In this document: one piece after another, positions 41,816 through 50,343 of the stretch
Layout of the letters: every line of letters begins with the position of its first letter
Position numbering within the stretch: the stretch's first letter is position 1
Source: Micromonospora costi
Lineage (GTDB): Bacteria; Actinomycetota; Actinomycetes; Mycobacteriales; Micromonosporaceae
Assembly: GCF_003626655.1 (NCBI RefSeq)
Contig: NZ_RBAN01000002.1
Coordinates: forward strand, 868,001 to 932,000
Direction of reading: 5' to 3'
DNA length: 64,000 nucleotides
Program-made: the position numbers and the translations under genes
The notes under the pieces: generated by a model
The model's input: the letters and a program-made list of their open reading frames with translations, nothing else
Database searches by the model: none
Told to the model about the DNA's origin: nothing

Positions 41816-42337
41816 TCAGATCGCTCCCGTTCTGCCGTCGGTCAGCTCCCGCAGGATGTCGGCGTGGCCGGCGTGCCGGGCCGTCTCCTCGATCATGTGC
41901 ACGAGGATCCAGCGCAGCGAGACCTCGCCGAGCTGCGGGTGCGGCACCACCTGGTCGAGGTCGAAGCGCGCGGCGACCTCCCGGGACCGGGCGCACGCCC
42001 GCTCGTAGCCGGCGGTGAGCGCGGCGACGGTGTCGTCGGCGGTCAGGGCGTAGCTCGCCGCCGCGTCCTCCTCGGACGTGCGGTAGGCCTCGCCGGGCGC
42101 CGGGGCGAGCAGCCGCGGGAACCAGTTGTCCTCGACCATCGTGAGGTGCTTCACGAGGCCGGCGACGGTAGTGGCCGAGGGCACGAGCCGGCGGGCCGCG
42201 TCGGCGTCGGAGAGGCCGCGCAGCTTGCGCAGCACCACCTCGCGGTGGAAGTCGAGGAAGGATTCGAGCACGGCGCGTTCGTCGCCGGTGCGCGCCAGGA
42301 CGGGGCCGAGCGTCGGGTCGATCGCAATCTCCGCCAT
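41816..42337 (-). CDS. DinB-family (mycothiol-dependent enzyme-like) protein
   Basis: A 173-residue four-helix protein: FLDFHREVVLRKLRGLSDADAARRLVPSATTVAGLVKHLTMVEDNWFPRLL, then SLRWILVHMIEETARHAGHADILREL. The His in LVKHL and the pair in HMIEETARHAGH are the three expected metal ligands of the DinB/DUF664 fold; many actinobacterial members use mycothiol. The substrate is unknown. TAGGGT lies exactly 6 nt before the ATG with no Shine-Dalgarno sequence, so it is likely leaderless. Confidence 0.87.
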   Translation of the reverse strand: MAEIAIDPTLGPVLARTGDERAVLESFLDFHREVVLRKLRGLSDADAARRLVPSATTVAGLVKHLTMVEDNWFPRLLAPAPGEAYRTSEEDAAASYALTADDTVAALTAGYERACARSREVAARFDLDQVVPHPQLGEVSLRWILVHMIEETARHAGHADILRELTDGRTGAI

Positions 42338-42418
42338 TCCCGGACCCTAGCGTCGCCACCCCACCGGCGCTGTCCCCTATCCGCTGCGCGGCCGGGCCAC
42401 GGCAGGCAGGATGGGCCC

Positions 42419-42625
42419 ATGGCCTCAACCGTAGAGATCCCGCTGGTGGGCGGTGCGGCCGACGGGCAGCACGTCACCGTCGAGCTGGACAGCAACGGCC
42501 GCCCTCCGCTGACCCACCACCATCTCGGCCCGCAGGGGTTGGTCGAGGCGCAGATCTACGAGCTGGAGTCCGCCGGCGACCGGCACGGCGAGTGGCGGTA
42601 CTGCTGGCGCGGCCCGGCCGTCTGA
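42419..42625 (+). CDS. Hypothetical small protein
   Basis: A 68-residue soluble protein (ASTVEIPLVGGAADGQHVTV, THHHLGPQGLVEAQIYELES, WRYCWRGPAV). The IPLVGGxADG start occurs in small actinobacterial proteins of unknown role. CAGGAT stands 6 nt before the ATG. It is divergent from the DinB gene with 81 bp between starts. Confidence 0.65.
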   Translation: MASTVEIPLVGGAADGQHVTVELDSNGRPPLTHHHLGPQGLVEAQIYELESAGDRHGEWRYCWRGPAV

Positions 42626-42641
42626 GCCGGGCGCGGGCCGG

Positions 42642-42777
42642 TCAGGCGCGGACCAGGCTGAGTCGCGGGCCGGTCAGGCGCCGACCAGGCTGAGCCGCGG
42701 GCCGGTCAGGCGCCGACCAGGCTGAGCCGCAGGCCGGTCAGTCGCGGACCAGGCTGAGTCAGGCGCGGACCAGGCTG
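42642..42777. repeat. 32-bp tandem repeat copying the 3' end of the pyruvyl transferase gene
   Basis: The 19-bp word TCAGGCGCGGACCAGGCTG, which encodes the last residues and stop of the minus-strand gene (SLVRA-stop), recurs with small changes at 42642, 42674, 42706, 42738 and 42759. The first four steps are 32 bp, the last 21 bp. Only the copy at 42759 is inside the gene. Confidence 0.85.
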
Positions 42778-43901
42778 TGGGCCCGCAGGCTCTCCAGCAC
42801 CGCCCGGGTCACCTGCGAGGTGCCCCGGGCCTCGTCGCAGACCTCCGCGACCCGGCGGGCCGTGGCCGCCGCCCGCTCCTCGCGCTCGTCCCACAGCCGG
42901 TCGACCTCGGCGAGCAGCGGGCCCTCGACCTCCCGCTCGACGCCGCGCAGCGCCGGCACGCCGAGCCGCTGGGCCAGGTCGAAGACCTTCCCGGCGTACG
43001 GCAGCGGAAGGAACGGGGTGCCGACCATCGCCGCGAAGATCAGGAAGTGCAGCCGCATGCCGACGGCCAGGTCGAAGTGGCGCATGAGGCCGAGCACCTG
43101 CTGGGGCGAGTACGTGCCGTGCAGGATCCGGCCCCGCTCGGCCGCGATCATGTGGGAGAGCACGCCGTGCGAGTGCCGGATGTCGTCCCGCTCCATCGGT
43201 ACGAAGAGGACGTACGCGTCGATCCGGTGCACCAGGAAGTCGCCGATCTGTGCCAGCAGCCGGTGGTAGCCGTCCACGTCGAGCCGCTCGGCGGCCCGGC
43301 CCGGTTCCCGGACGCTCATCCCGACCAGCCGACCGCCCGCGGGCACGCCCTCCTCCCGCAGCAGCTCGGAGGGGAACTCCTCGGGCTCCAGCAGGAACGC
43401 CGGGTCGGCGGTCACCGTGATCGGGTTGACCAGGCCGGCCTCCTCCAGCACCATCCGCGACTCCTGGTCCCGGACGGTCACCTGGGCGGCGCCGGCCAGC
43501 GTCTCCCGGACCATGCCCGTGTCGACGCCCTCGCTGAGCGGCCCGACCCCCACCGCGTACGTGATGATCGGCAGGCCGCGTTCCTGGGCGACCCGGACGA
43601 CCCGCAGGTAACGGCGCGCCTCCTTGTCGTAGAGGATGCCGCCGCCACCGAGGATCAGCAGGTCGAGCTGGGCCAGCACGAGAGCCGAGTCGGTGCGGCT
43701 GACCCCCTCCCAGGGGACCGCCTCCACGTCCGGGTGGGCCACCCGGGTGTGTTCCGGGTTCCGGGAGAAGACGATGATCCGGGCATTCGGCTCCTGCTGG
43801 CGCAGATCGGTCAGGAGGCCGGTGAGAATCGCCTCGTCACCGAGGTTCCGGCCGCCGTACGAGCCCAGCACGCCGATGGTCAGTCCGGCGCCACGCGTCA
43901 T
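42759..43901 (-). CDS. Polysaccharide pyruvyl transferase family protein (CsaB-like)
   Basis: A 380-residue protein with the GT-B-like fold of the family: LTIGVLGSYGGRNLGDEAILTGLLTDLRQ at the start, LDLLILGGGGILYD, ITYAVGVGPLSE, then VTADPAFLLEP, and YSPQQVLGLMRHFDLAVGMRLHFLIFAAMVGTPFLPLPYAGKV. CsaB-type enzymes add ketal pyruvate to cell-wall polysaccharide, which anchors S-layer-like proteins. The exact acceptor is unknown here. GGGAGGAG precedes the ATG. The stop codon region is repeated four times downstream. Confidence 0.88.
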   Translation of the reverse strand: MTRGAGLTIGVLGSYGGRNLGDEAILTGLLTDLRQQEPNARIIVFSRNPEHTRVAHPDVEAVPWEGVSRTDSALVLAQLDLLILGGGGILYDKEARRYLRVVRVAQERGLPIITYAVGVGPLSEGVDTGMVRETLAGAAQVTVRDQESRMVLEEAGLVNPITVTADPAFLLEPEEFPSELLREEGVPAGGRLVGMSVREPGRAAERLDVDGYHRLLAQIGDFLVHRIDAYVLFVPMERDDIRHSHGVLSHMIAAERGRILHGTYSPQQVLGLMRHFDLAVGMRLHFLIFAAMVGTPFLPLPYAGKVFDLAQRLGVPALRGVEREVEGPLLAEVDRLWDEREERAAATARRVAEVCDEARGTSQVTRAVLESLRAHSLVRA

Positions 43902-43970
43902 CCGTCGCTCCTCCCCAGGTGCGTCGGCGCGGGTTTCCCCGTGGACGGGTGAACAGTCCTGCGCCGTTGA

Positions 43971-44534
43971 TCAGCTCCCGCCACGGGACGCACCCCCGGC
44001 CGGCCCCGAGGGCGGGCCCACGGCGGGGTCGGAGGCCGGCTCAGCGGCCACCGGCTTGGCCATCTGCTGGGCGGTGACCCGGAAGCCGAGGCTCTCGTAG
44101 AGCCGGATGGCGACCGTGTTCGAGCCGAAGACGTTCAGTCCGAGTTCGGGCACCCCGAGTCGGGCGAGTTCGGCCTCCACGAGCTGGATCATCCGCCGCG
44201 CGTACCCGCGACCCCGGTGCTCCGGGTACACCTCGATGTTGTGGATCCAGGCCCGCCCGGACCCGGGCGGCGCGTCGGTGGCGCCGGCCGCACCCGGCAG
44301 GGTGACCCAGATCCAGCCGACCGCCTCGCCGTCGACCCGGGCGGTCCGCAACAGCACGCCCTCGGTGGCCGCGCCGGCGGGCAGCAGCTCACGGATGGGG
44401 ACCGCGGCCCGGTCCAGGGCCTCGGCCGCGGACACGCCGCGGTGCCGGACCAGCTCCTCGGCGTACGACCGCTGGAGCGGCCCGAGCAGCGGTTCGAGTT
44501 CCTCGGCGGTCATCGGGGTGAGCGTCACACTCAT
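43971..44534 (-). CDS. GNAT N-acetyltransferase
   Basis: A 187-residue acetyltransferase: WIHNIEVYPEHRGRGYARRMIQLVEAELARLGV is the acetyl-CoA loop and helix, and LGLNVFGSNTVAIRLYESLGFRVTAQQMAK the usual C-terminal block. A disordered Ala/Pro/Gly tail follows. It overlaps the stop of the TetR gene as ATGA, so the regulator and enzyme are cotranscribed. The substrate is unknown. Confidence 0.88.
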   Translation of the reverse strand: MSVTLTPMTAEELEPLLGPLQRSYAEELVRHRGVSAAEALDRAAVPIRELLPAGAATEGVLLRTARVDGEAVGWIWVTLPGAAGATDAPPGSGRAWIHNIEVYPEHRGRGYARRMIQLVEAELARLGVPELGLNVFGSNTVAIRLYESLGFRVTAQQMAKPVAAEPASDPAVGPPSGPAGGASRGGS

Positions 44535-45145
44535 GCGGCAGGGGCCCCTCTCGGATCGGCCGGCCGGGCCGGGCGCACGCCCGCGACCAGGCGGGACACG
44601 AACGCGGACACCACCTCGTCGGCGTCGAACCCGGCGTCGACGGAGGTGGTCAGCAGGTCGAGCAGGAGCCCGTCCATGGCGTAGTGCAGCAGAGCCACCT
44701 CGAACGCGCCACCTGGCAGCCCGGCGGCGACGTGGAACGCCACGTCGTCGCGGTAGCCGCGGCGCAGCGTGTCGCCGAGGATCCGGGCCAGGTCGGGGCG
44801 GCGCACCGCCTCCAGCCGCAGCTCGAACAGCGCCCGGGTCAGCTCGGGTTGCCGGGTCGTGCGCTCGACGACGTACCGGACGTAGTCGGTGACCAGCTCC
44901 AGCGACGGCTCGCGCGCGCCGAGCGCGGCGAGGACCTCCTCGTCCGGGGCGAAACGCTCCATGATCCGCTCGCCGAGCGCGCCGAGCAGGGCGTCGCGGG
45001 AGCGGAAGTAGTTGGAGGCGGTGCCGACGGGTACCCCGGCCTCCGCGTCGACCGCGCGGTGGGTCAGGCCCCGCGCACCGGTGGCCGCCAGCACGCGCAG
45101 CCCCGCGTCCGCGAGCGCCGCCCGCCGTTCCACGTTCCGTGCCAT
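44531..45145 (-). CDS. TetR-family transcriptional regulator
   Basis: A 204-residue regulator. The N-terminal HTH is RRAALADAGLRVLAATGARGLTHRAVDAEAGVPVGTASNYFRSRDALLGAL (residues 8-58), followed by the helical ligand domain. It is divergent from a reductase gene, with an imperfect inverted repeat between them. TAGGGT lies 6 nt before the ATG, so it is probably leaderless. It is coupled to the downstream GNAT gene. Confidence 0.92.
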   Translation of the reverse strand: MARNVERRAALADAGLRVLAATGARGLTHRAVDAEAGVPVGTASNYFRSRDALLGALGERIMERFAPDEEVLAALGAREPSLELVTDYVRYVVERTTRQPELTRALFELRLEAVRRPDLARILGDTLRRGYRDDVAFHVAAGLPGGAFEVALLHYAMDGLLLDLLTTSVDAGFDADEVVSAFVSRLVAGVRPARPADPRGAPAA

Positions 45146-45164
45146 GACCCGACCCTAGCAAAAC

Positions 45165-45204
45165 CACTACACCTGCTGTACGTTCAACCACGACAGCAGT
45201 AGTG
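45165..45204. promoter_or_regulatory. Candidate TetR operator
   Basis: CACTACACCTGCTGT (45165-45179) faces ACAGCAGTAGTG (45193-45204). The arms are complementary except for a 3-nt insertion in the left one. It lies between the divergent tetR and reductase starts. Confidence 0.5.
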
Positions 45205-45221
45205 ATTGCAGGGAGATCCGC

Positions 45222-45821
45222 TTGCGCAAGCTCGTGTACTACGTGGCCAGCACCCTCGACGGCTTCATCGCCGCGCCCGACGGGTCGTTCGACTTCTTTC
45301 CGCTCGTGCCCGAGCCCGACGTCATGGCCCACATGGTGGCCACGTACCCCCAGACGTTTCCCACCTTCACCCACGCGCAGTTCGGCATCGACCGGCCGGA
45401 GGGCCGGTTCGACGCCGTGGTGATGGGCCGGGGCACGTACGAGCCCGGTCTCGCCATGGGCGTCACCAGCCCCTACGCCCACCTCCAGCAGTACGTCTTC
45501 TCCCGGTCGTTGCCCCCGGCCGCGGAGCCGGAGGTCGAGATCGTCTCCGACGACCCGGTCCCGTTCGTCCGCGCGCTCAAGCGGCAGGACGGCAAGGACA
45601 TCTGGCTCGCCGGTGGCGGGCAGCTCGCCGGTCACCTCCTGTCCGAGGTCGACGAGCTGATCGTCAAGCTGAACCCGATCGTGGCCGGCAGCGGCATCCC
45701 GCTCGTCACCCGGGACTTCGACCCGCGGCGCTTCACGCTGGTCGAGGCGCGGCCGTTCGACAGTGGACTGGTGTTCCTGCGGTACGCCCGATCGGAGGGC
45801 GGCACGGGCAGCGACGGCTGA
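45222..45821 (+). CDS. Dihydrofolate reductase-family (RibD C-terminal-like) protein
   Basis: A 199-residue protein: LVYYVASTLDGFIAAPDGS, FDAVVMGRGTYEPGL, YVFSRSLPPA, DIWLAGGGQLAGHLLSEVDELIVKLNPIVAGSGIPL. This is the RibD_C/DHFR-like NADPH-binding fold common in actinobacteria, usually of unknown substrate and rarely a true folate enzyme. The TTG start is preceded by AGGGAGATCCGC. The divergent TetR gene suggests regulated expression. Confidence 0.87.
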   Translation: MRKLVYYVASTLDGFIAAPDGSFDFFPLVPEPDVMAHMVATYPQTFPTFTHAQFGIDRPEGRFDAVVMGRGTYEPGLAMGVTSPYAHLQQYVFSRSLPPAAEPEVEIVSDDPVPFVRALKRQDGKDIWLAGGGQLAGHLLSEVDELIVKLNPIVAGSGIPLVTRDFDPRRFTLVEARPFDSGLVFLRYARSEGGTGSDG

Positions 45822-45834
45822 CGATGATGACGAG

Positions 45835-47130
45835 GTGAGGATCGCGCACGTCAGCGACAGCCACCTCGCCAACATCGAGGGCGTGGCCACCTCGGTGGGC
45901 ACCACCCTGGCGCTGCTGCGTGCCGCCGGCCACCAGGTCACGCTGCACTCCCCCGGGCCGCTGTTCCGACGCCGCCGGCCCGGGGAGCTGCCCTCGGTGC
46001 CGGTGCCGACCCGGCCGTACCGGTTGGCGCTGCCCCGCCTGCCGGACGCGCCGGTGGACGTCGTGCACGTGCACACCACCGGCCCGGTCGGCGTCGCCGG
46101 GCTGCGGTGGGCCGCCACCCGCGGCCTGCCGGTCGTGTTCACCTGGCACACCGACCTCATCGCCTACGCGGCGCACTACCCCGAGGTGCCGATCGGCGCC
46201 GCGTACGCCGGGCTGCGGCTGGGCCTGCGGTGGCGCGCGCCGGCAATGTGGGCGCTGGCCCGCCCCGGGCCGGCCCGGCAGGCCCGGCTCGCGGAACTGG
46301 GCCGGTGCCTGCTCGCGCACATGGACGTGCTGCTCGCCCCGTCGGGCAAGACGGCGACGGCGATGGCGCCGATGGCCGGGCGTACCCCGATCGCGGTGCT
46401 GCCCACGCCGGTGGCCGCGCCGGCTCCCGACGCCGACGACCGGCGGCGCCTGCGGGCCCGCCTCGGCATCCCCGTCGACGCTGCCGTCCTGCTCGCGGTG
46501 GGCCGCGCGTCGGCGGAGAAGGATCCCGGACTGCTGCTCGCGGCGTTCGCCCGGGTGCGGCGCACGCTGCCGGCCGCGCGACTGGTGCTGCTCGGCGTAC
46601 GGGGTGGCCGGCGTGGCCTGCGCCGGGCGGCCCGGCGACACGGCGTCGCGGACGCGCTGCACCTGCTCCGGCCGGTGCCGAGGGACCGGGTGGGCGGGTA
46701 CTACCGCACGGCCGACGTCCTCGCCTTCGCCTCCCGCACGGACACGCAGGGGCTGGTGCTCGGCGAGGCCGAGTCGTACGGGCTACCGGTGGCCATGGTG
46801 GACGGCGGGCTGGCGGAGCGACCGGGCACCGGCACCCACCGGCCCCTCGCCGCGGCCGCGCCGGACGCGTTCGGCGGCCTGCTCGTCCGGCTGCTCACCG
46901 ACACCGAGCTGCGCGAACGGGTGGTCGCCGAGGGGCGGGCCGGGGTCGCGGCGTGGACCGGCGAGCGCTACCTCAGCGCGCTGGTCACGATCTACGCGTC
47001 GGTGTCGGGGTCGGCATCGGGCGCGGCCGGGTCGACAACCGGCCCACCTGGGCCAGCACAAGCGGAAGCTGCCACCCCCGCGGCGCGGCGACGTAACGGG
47101 GTGACCAGACCGGGTCGAACTTCGCCTTGA
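45835..47130 (+). CDS. Glycosyltransferase family 4 protein
   Basis: A 431-residue GT-B glycosyltransferase: VRIAHVSDSHLANIEGVATSVGTTLALLRAAGHQV (acceptor side), VVHVHTTGPVGVAGLRWA, FTWHTDL, then AVLLAVGRASAEKDPGLLLAAFARVRR and the nucleotide-sugar EX7E region RTDTQGLVLGEAESYGLPV. Sugar and acceptor are unknown; relatives act on phosphatidylinositol mannosides or glycolipids. A low-complexity tail (after about residue 390) overlaps the convergent gene by 146 bp. GTG was chosen as the start of homology. Confidence 0.87.
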   Translation: MRIAHVSDSHLANIEGVATSVGTTLALLRAAGHQVTLHSPGPLFRRRRPGELPSVPVPTRPYRLALPRLPDAPVDVVHVHTTGPVGVAGLRWAATRGLPVVFTWHTDLIAYAAHYPEVPIGAAYAGLRLGLRWRAPAMWALARPGPARQARLAELGRCLLAHMDVLLAPSGKTATAMAPMAGRTPIAVLPTPVAAPAPDADDRRRLRARLGIPVDAAVLLAVGRASAEKDPGLLLAAFARVRRTLPAARLVLLGVRGGRRGLRRAARRHGVADALHLLRPVPRDRVGGYYRTADVLAFASRTDTQGLVLGEAESYGLPVAMVDGGLAERPGTGTHRPLAAAAPDAFGGLLVRLLTDTELRERVVAEGRAGVAAWTGERYLSALVTIYASVSGSASGAAGSTTGPPGPAQAEAATPAARRRNGVTRPGRTSP

Positions 47131-47980
47131 ACCGGTGCAGCCCGCGGAAGCCGTACCAGCGCTCGCCGTACGCGTGGACCGCGCGGCCCAGCCGGCACAG
47201 CGCGCAGGCGCCGGTCAGCCCGGCCAGCGGGGCGAGGCCCAACTCGACGTCACGCAGCCCCCGGTCACGGGCCGCGTGCAGCACCTCGCCGAGGAGATGG
47301 TCCATCACGGTGGGCGGCGCGTCCGGCCGGTACCGCATGAGGTCCACGCCCCAGCGGTACGGGGTGGGCAGCAGCGCGGCGAACGCCACGACCCGGTCCC
47401 GCTGCCGCACCACGGCGACGGGGAGCCGGGCCAGGTGACCGGGCACGAAGCCGCCGAGCGAGAAGCCCATGTCCGGACGCCCGGCCAGCCACGCCTCCGA
47501 GACCGGGCGCAGTTCCTCCACGAGGCCGCTCCCCGGCGCCACGGCGAACGTGAGGTCGTCGCGGCGGGCCAGACGCCGCCAGTTGCGGCGCAGCGCACCG
47601 CGGGCCGCGCCGGCCAGCGTGAAGCCCGCCAGCGGCACGGTCGCCGACCGGCCCATCGGGTGCACGGCGAGGCCGAGGCCGCGCAGCGCCGGCAGCAACG
47701 TCGCGCCGACGTGGTACACGGCCGGGCGGCACCCGGCCCCGCGCGCCGCCGCGCAGAAGTCCCGCAGCAGGTCGTACCGTTCACCGGCCGGCCCGACCGG
47801 CTGGCCGAAGGCGATCCACGACCGGCCGCACACCCCGTACATCAGGAAGCTCGCCCCAGAGGCCGAGAAGTGGAACCGCTTGTCGCCCAGGAGCGCGAGC
47901 GCGGCGTCCGGCTCGCGGTCGGCGTCGGCGGCCAGGACCTCGCGTGCCCGGCGCAGCTGCTCGTCGTGGCGTCCGTCGAT
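46985..47980 (-). CDS. Phosphatidylglycerol lysyltransferase (MprF C-terminal, DUF2156) domain protein; start codon unclear
   Basis: About 331 residues of the aminoacyl-transferase domain that modifies lipid or other acceptors from aminoacyl-tRNA: ALALLGDKRFHFSASGASFLMYGVCGRSWIAFGQPVGP, RRDDLTFAVAPGSG, DLMRYRPDAPPTVMDHLLGEVLHAARDRGLRDVELGLAPLAGL and FKAKFDPVWSPRYVAAPRG. The first ATG is at MYGVCG (47842), but clear homology extends ~46 codons upstream with no ATG, GTG or TTG in frame. A TACCAT box 6 nt before an in-frame ATC (47978-47980) suggests a leaderless ATC start, or an undetected sequence error. No membrane domain is attached. Confidence 0.75.
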   Translation of the reverse strand: MDGRHDEQLRRAREVLAADADREPDAALALLGDKRFHFSASGASFLMYGVCGRSWIAFGQPVGPAGERYDLLRDFCAAARGAGCRPAVYHVGATLLPALRGLGLAVHPMGRSATVPLAGFTLAGAARGALRRNWRRLARRDDLTFAVAPGSGLVEELRPVSEAWLAGRPDMGFSLGGFVPGHLARLPVAVVRQRDRVVAFAALLPTPYRWGVDLMRYRPDAPPTVMDHLLGEVLHAARDRGLRDVELGLAPLAGLTGACALCRLGRAVHAYGERWYGFRGLHRFKAKFDPVWSPRYVAAPRGWQLPLVLAQVGRLSTRPRPMPTPTPTRRS

Positions 47981-48003
47981 GCGCCGATGGTAGCGTCCGC
48001 CCC

Positions 48004-48612
48004 GTGTCCGGCCGGGTCCTGCGCTGCAGCACCGTGGTGGTGCTCGCGGTCGGGTTGGCGCTGGCGTTCGCCGCGGCCCGGGACGAGCCGCTGGAGCTGC
48101 TGCTCTACTTCACGGTCCAGGTGGACATCGCGTACCTCGCGGTGCTGCTGCTCGGCGGCGGCGACCGGCTGCGCACCGCGCTCACCGTCTACCTGGTCGT
48201 GACCGGCCTGGTGTTCGTGCTGGTGCTGGCCAACCCGTGGAGCGGCTACACGATGGCGACGACAGCCGACGCCCGCGGGACGCTCTCCGACACGGGCAAC
48301 CTGCTGCTGCACGCGGTGGCGCCGCCGCTGGCCGCCGCCGACTGGCTCGCCCGCCGCCCCCGGCGGGCGCTGGCTCCCGCGTACGTGGTCGGCCTGCTCG
48401 CGTACCCGCTGGTCTGGCTCACCGCGATCCTGGTCCGCGGCGCCGGACTCAGCCGGGCCGACGACCGCTACCTCTACCCGTTCCTCGACGTGCCCCGGAT
48501 CGGCTACCCCGCCGTCGCCGGGAACGCCCTGGTGTTCGCGCTCGTCGTGCTGCTGCTCGGCCTCGGCGCGTCCCGCCTGACCCGGCACCCGGCCGGCGCC
48601 CCGACCCCCTGA
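48004..48612 (+). CDS. Pr6Pr-type integral membrane protein
   Basis: A 202-residue protein with about six helices: VVVLAVGLALAFAAA, LLLYFTVQVDIAYLAVLLLGG, VYLVVTGLVFVLVLAN, LLLHAVAPPLAAADWLA, AYVVGLLAYPLVWLTAILVRGA, YPFLDVPRIGYPAVAGNALVFAL. The YFTVQVDxxY, LLHxVxPxLxxxDWL and YPFLD motifs match the actinobacterial Pr6Pr family of unknown function. TAGCGT lies 7 nt before the GTG, with no Shine-Dalgarno sequence. The divergent MprF-like gene starts within 30 bp. Confidence 0.83.
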   Translation: MSGRVLRCSTVVVLAVGLALAFAAARDEPLELLLYFTVQVDIAYLAVLLLGGGDRLRTALTVYLVVTGLVFVLVLANPWSGYTMATTADARGTLSDTGNLLLHAVAPPLAAADWLARRPRRALAPAYVVGLLAYPLVWLTAILVRGAGLSRADDRYLYPFLDVPRIGYPAVAGNALVFALVVLLLGLGASRLTRHPAGAPTP

Positions 48613-48699
48613 CGGCGGGAATCGGACCTCGCGGTGGCGAGGCAACGCGGGGTCCGATCGCCGCCAGACCAGGGGTTCCCGCGCTTCCATGATCGTTGC

Positions 48700-49443
48700 A
48701 TGACGACGACACTTGACGGAAAGGTCGCCCTGGTCACCGGTGGTGCGCGGGGCATCGGGGCGGGCATCGCACTGCGCCTCGCACAGGACGGCGCGGACGT
48801 GGCGGTCACGTACCGGCAGAGCGCGGACCGGGCCGCGGCGGTGGTGCGGCAGATCCAGGCGCTGGGCCGGCGGGCCGTGGCTGTCCAGGCGGACAGCGCC
48901 GACCCGGACGCCGTCCGCCACGCGGTCGACCGGACGGCGATCGTGCTGGGCCGGCTGGACATCCTCGTGAACAACGCCGCGGTGTTCCTGGTCGGGGCGG
49001 TCGACGAACTCGGCACGGACGAGCTGGAGCAGACGATCGCGGTGAACGTCCGCGGCCCGTACGTCGCCGCGCAGGCCGCCGCCCGGCACCTCGGCGACGG
49101 CGGGCGGATCATCAGCATCGGCAGCAACGTGGGCGAACGGGCCGTCTTCCCGGGGCTCGCCCTGTACTCGATGAGCAAGACCGCCCTGGCGGGGCTGACC
49201 CGCGGCCTGGCCCGGGAACTGGGCCCGCGCGGCATCACCGTCAACCTGGTCAACCCCGGCCCGACCGACACCGACACGAACCCGGCCGACGGCCCGAACG
49301 CCCAGGCGATCGCCGGTTTCACCGCCCTGGGTCGCTACGCCCGCCCCGCCGACATCGCGGCCACCGTCGCGCACCTGGCCGGCCCGGACGCGGCGTACGT
49401 GACCGGCGCTGTCATCAACGTGGACGGCGGCTTCACCAGTTGA
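48700..49443 (+). CDS. SDR-family oxidoreductase
   Basis: A 247-residue classical short-chain dehydrogenase: KVALVTGGARGIGAGIALRLA (TGxxxGxG), LDILVNNAAVF (NNAG), SIGSNVGERAVFPGLALYSMSKTALAG (catalytic Ser, Tyr, Lys) and a closing YVTGAVINVDGGFTS. The arrangement fits 3-oxoacyl-ACP reductase-like members, but substrates vary. CATGAT lies 6 nt before the ATG and there is no Shine-Dalgarno sequence. Confidence 0.93.
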   Translation: MTTTLDGKVALVTGGARGIGAGIALRLAQDGADVAVTYRQSADRAAAVVRQIQALGRRAVAVQADSADPDAVRHAVDRTAIVLGRLDILVNNAAVFLVGAVDELGTDELEQTIAVNVRGPYVAAQAAARHLGDGGRIISIGSNVGERAVFPGLALYSMSKTALAGLTRGLARELGPRGITVNLVNPGPTDTDTNPADGPNAQAIAGFTALGRYARPADIAATVAHLAGPDAAYVTGAVINVDGGFTS

Positions 49444-49545
49444 CCCGTACGCCGGGCGTGCCGGAACGTGCGGCGCGCCCGGCGGCCGTCCCGTCGGGCC
49501 GGCCCACCGACGGGCCGTCGGTCCTGCCGCGCCCGAACCGATCCG

Positions 49546-50343
49546 TCAGGCCGGCGTGACGGCCGGGTGGTGCAGGAACGGCAGCACGGCCGCGGGCAGG
49601 GCGGGCGAGCCGACGATGTCGGCGTGCGTGAGCCCGGGCAGCACGGCCAGCCGTGACGCCGGGCGGGCGCTGCCGTCCCCGCCGGGGTCGCGGTGGCCGC
49701 CGCCGAGCAGCCCGAAGAACTCGGCCATGTGCGCGGACGGGATCGAGTCGGCGTCGGCGAAGACGAGCAGGGTCGGCGCGGTCAGCGCGGCGACCTCCGC
49801 GGACCAGTCGTAGTCGCGGCGCATCAGCTCCCCCGATCTGGCCCAGAGGCGCGGCCAGTCCTCGGGGCGCGGGGCGATCCGCGCGTACAGCTCGTACGAG
49901 GGGGTGCCGCGCATGCGCTCGCCCTCCCGCTCGTCGTGGGCGGCCATCGCCGCCAGCACCTCCGGATACCAGCCGCCACGGCGGCACGGCGCGGAGACCA
50001 CCACCAGCCGGCGGACCAGCGCCGGGTGCTGGATCGCGACCCGCAGCGCCACACCGCCGCCCAGGGAGTGGCCGAGCAGGTCGGCGTCGGGCAGGTCGAG
50101 GTGGCGCAGCAGCGCGGCCACGTCGTCGGCCATCGACTCGTGGCGCAGCGGGCGGTCGACGTCGGCGGTGCGCCCGTGACCCTGGAGGTCGACGCGGATG
50201 ACCCGGTGCCTCCCGGTCAGGGCGGGCAGCAGCGGCGCGAACGTCTCGGCCGCACCGTAGGCGCCGTGGAGCAGCACCAGCGGACGACCCGCCCCGCGCG
50301 ACTCGTACCAGAGCCGCAGACCGTTGACCTCCGCGTAGCTCAC
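49546..50343 (-). CDS. Alpha/beta hydrolase
   Basis: A 265-residue hydrolase. The oxyanion HG is in LVLLHGAYGAAETF, the nucleophile elbow is LLGHSLGGGVAL (Ser), the acid is likely in LLVFADADSIPSAHM, and the His in VLPGLTHADIVGSP. Esterase, epoxide hydrolase or haloperoxidase-like activities are all possible. The GTG (VSYAEVNGLRLWYES) begins the homology. It is divergent from transketolase. Confidence 0.9.
   Translation of the reverse strand: MSYAEVNGLRLWYESRGAGRPLVLLHGAYGAAETFAPLLPALTGRHRVIRVDLQGHGRTADVDRPLRHESMADDVAALLRHLDLPDADLLGHSLGGGVALRVAIQHPALVRRLVVVSAPCRRGGWYPEVLAAMAAHDEREGERMRGTPSYELYARIAPRPEDWPRLWARSGELMRRDYDWSAEVAALTAPTLLVFADADSIPSAHMAEFFGLLGGGHRDPGGDGSARPASRLAVLPGLTHADIVGSPALPAAVLPFLHHPAVTPA

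Noticed and set aside
42642..42777. CRISPR-like array
   Set aside because: Repeats are contiguous 32-bp units with no unique spacers, and they copy the end of the adjacent gene. No cas genes are in the window.
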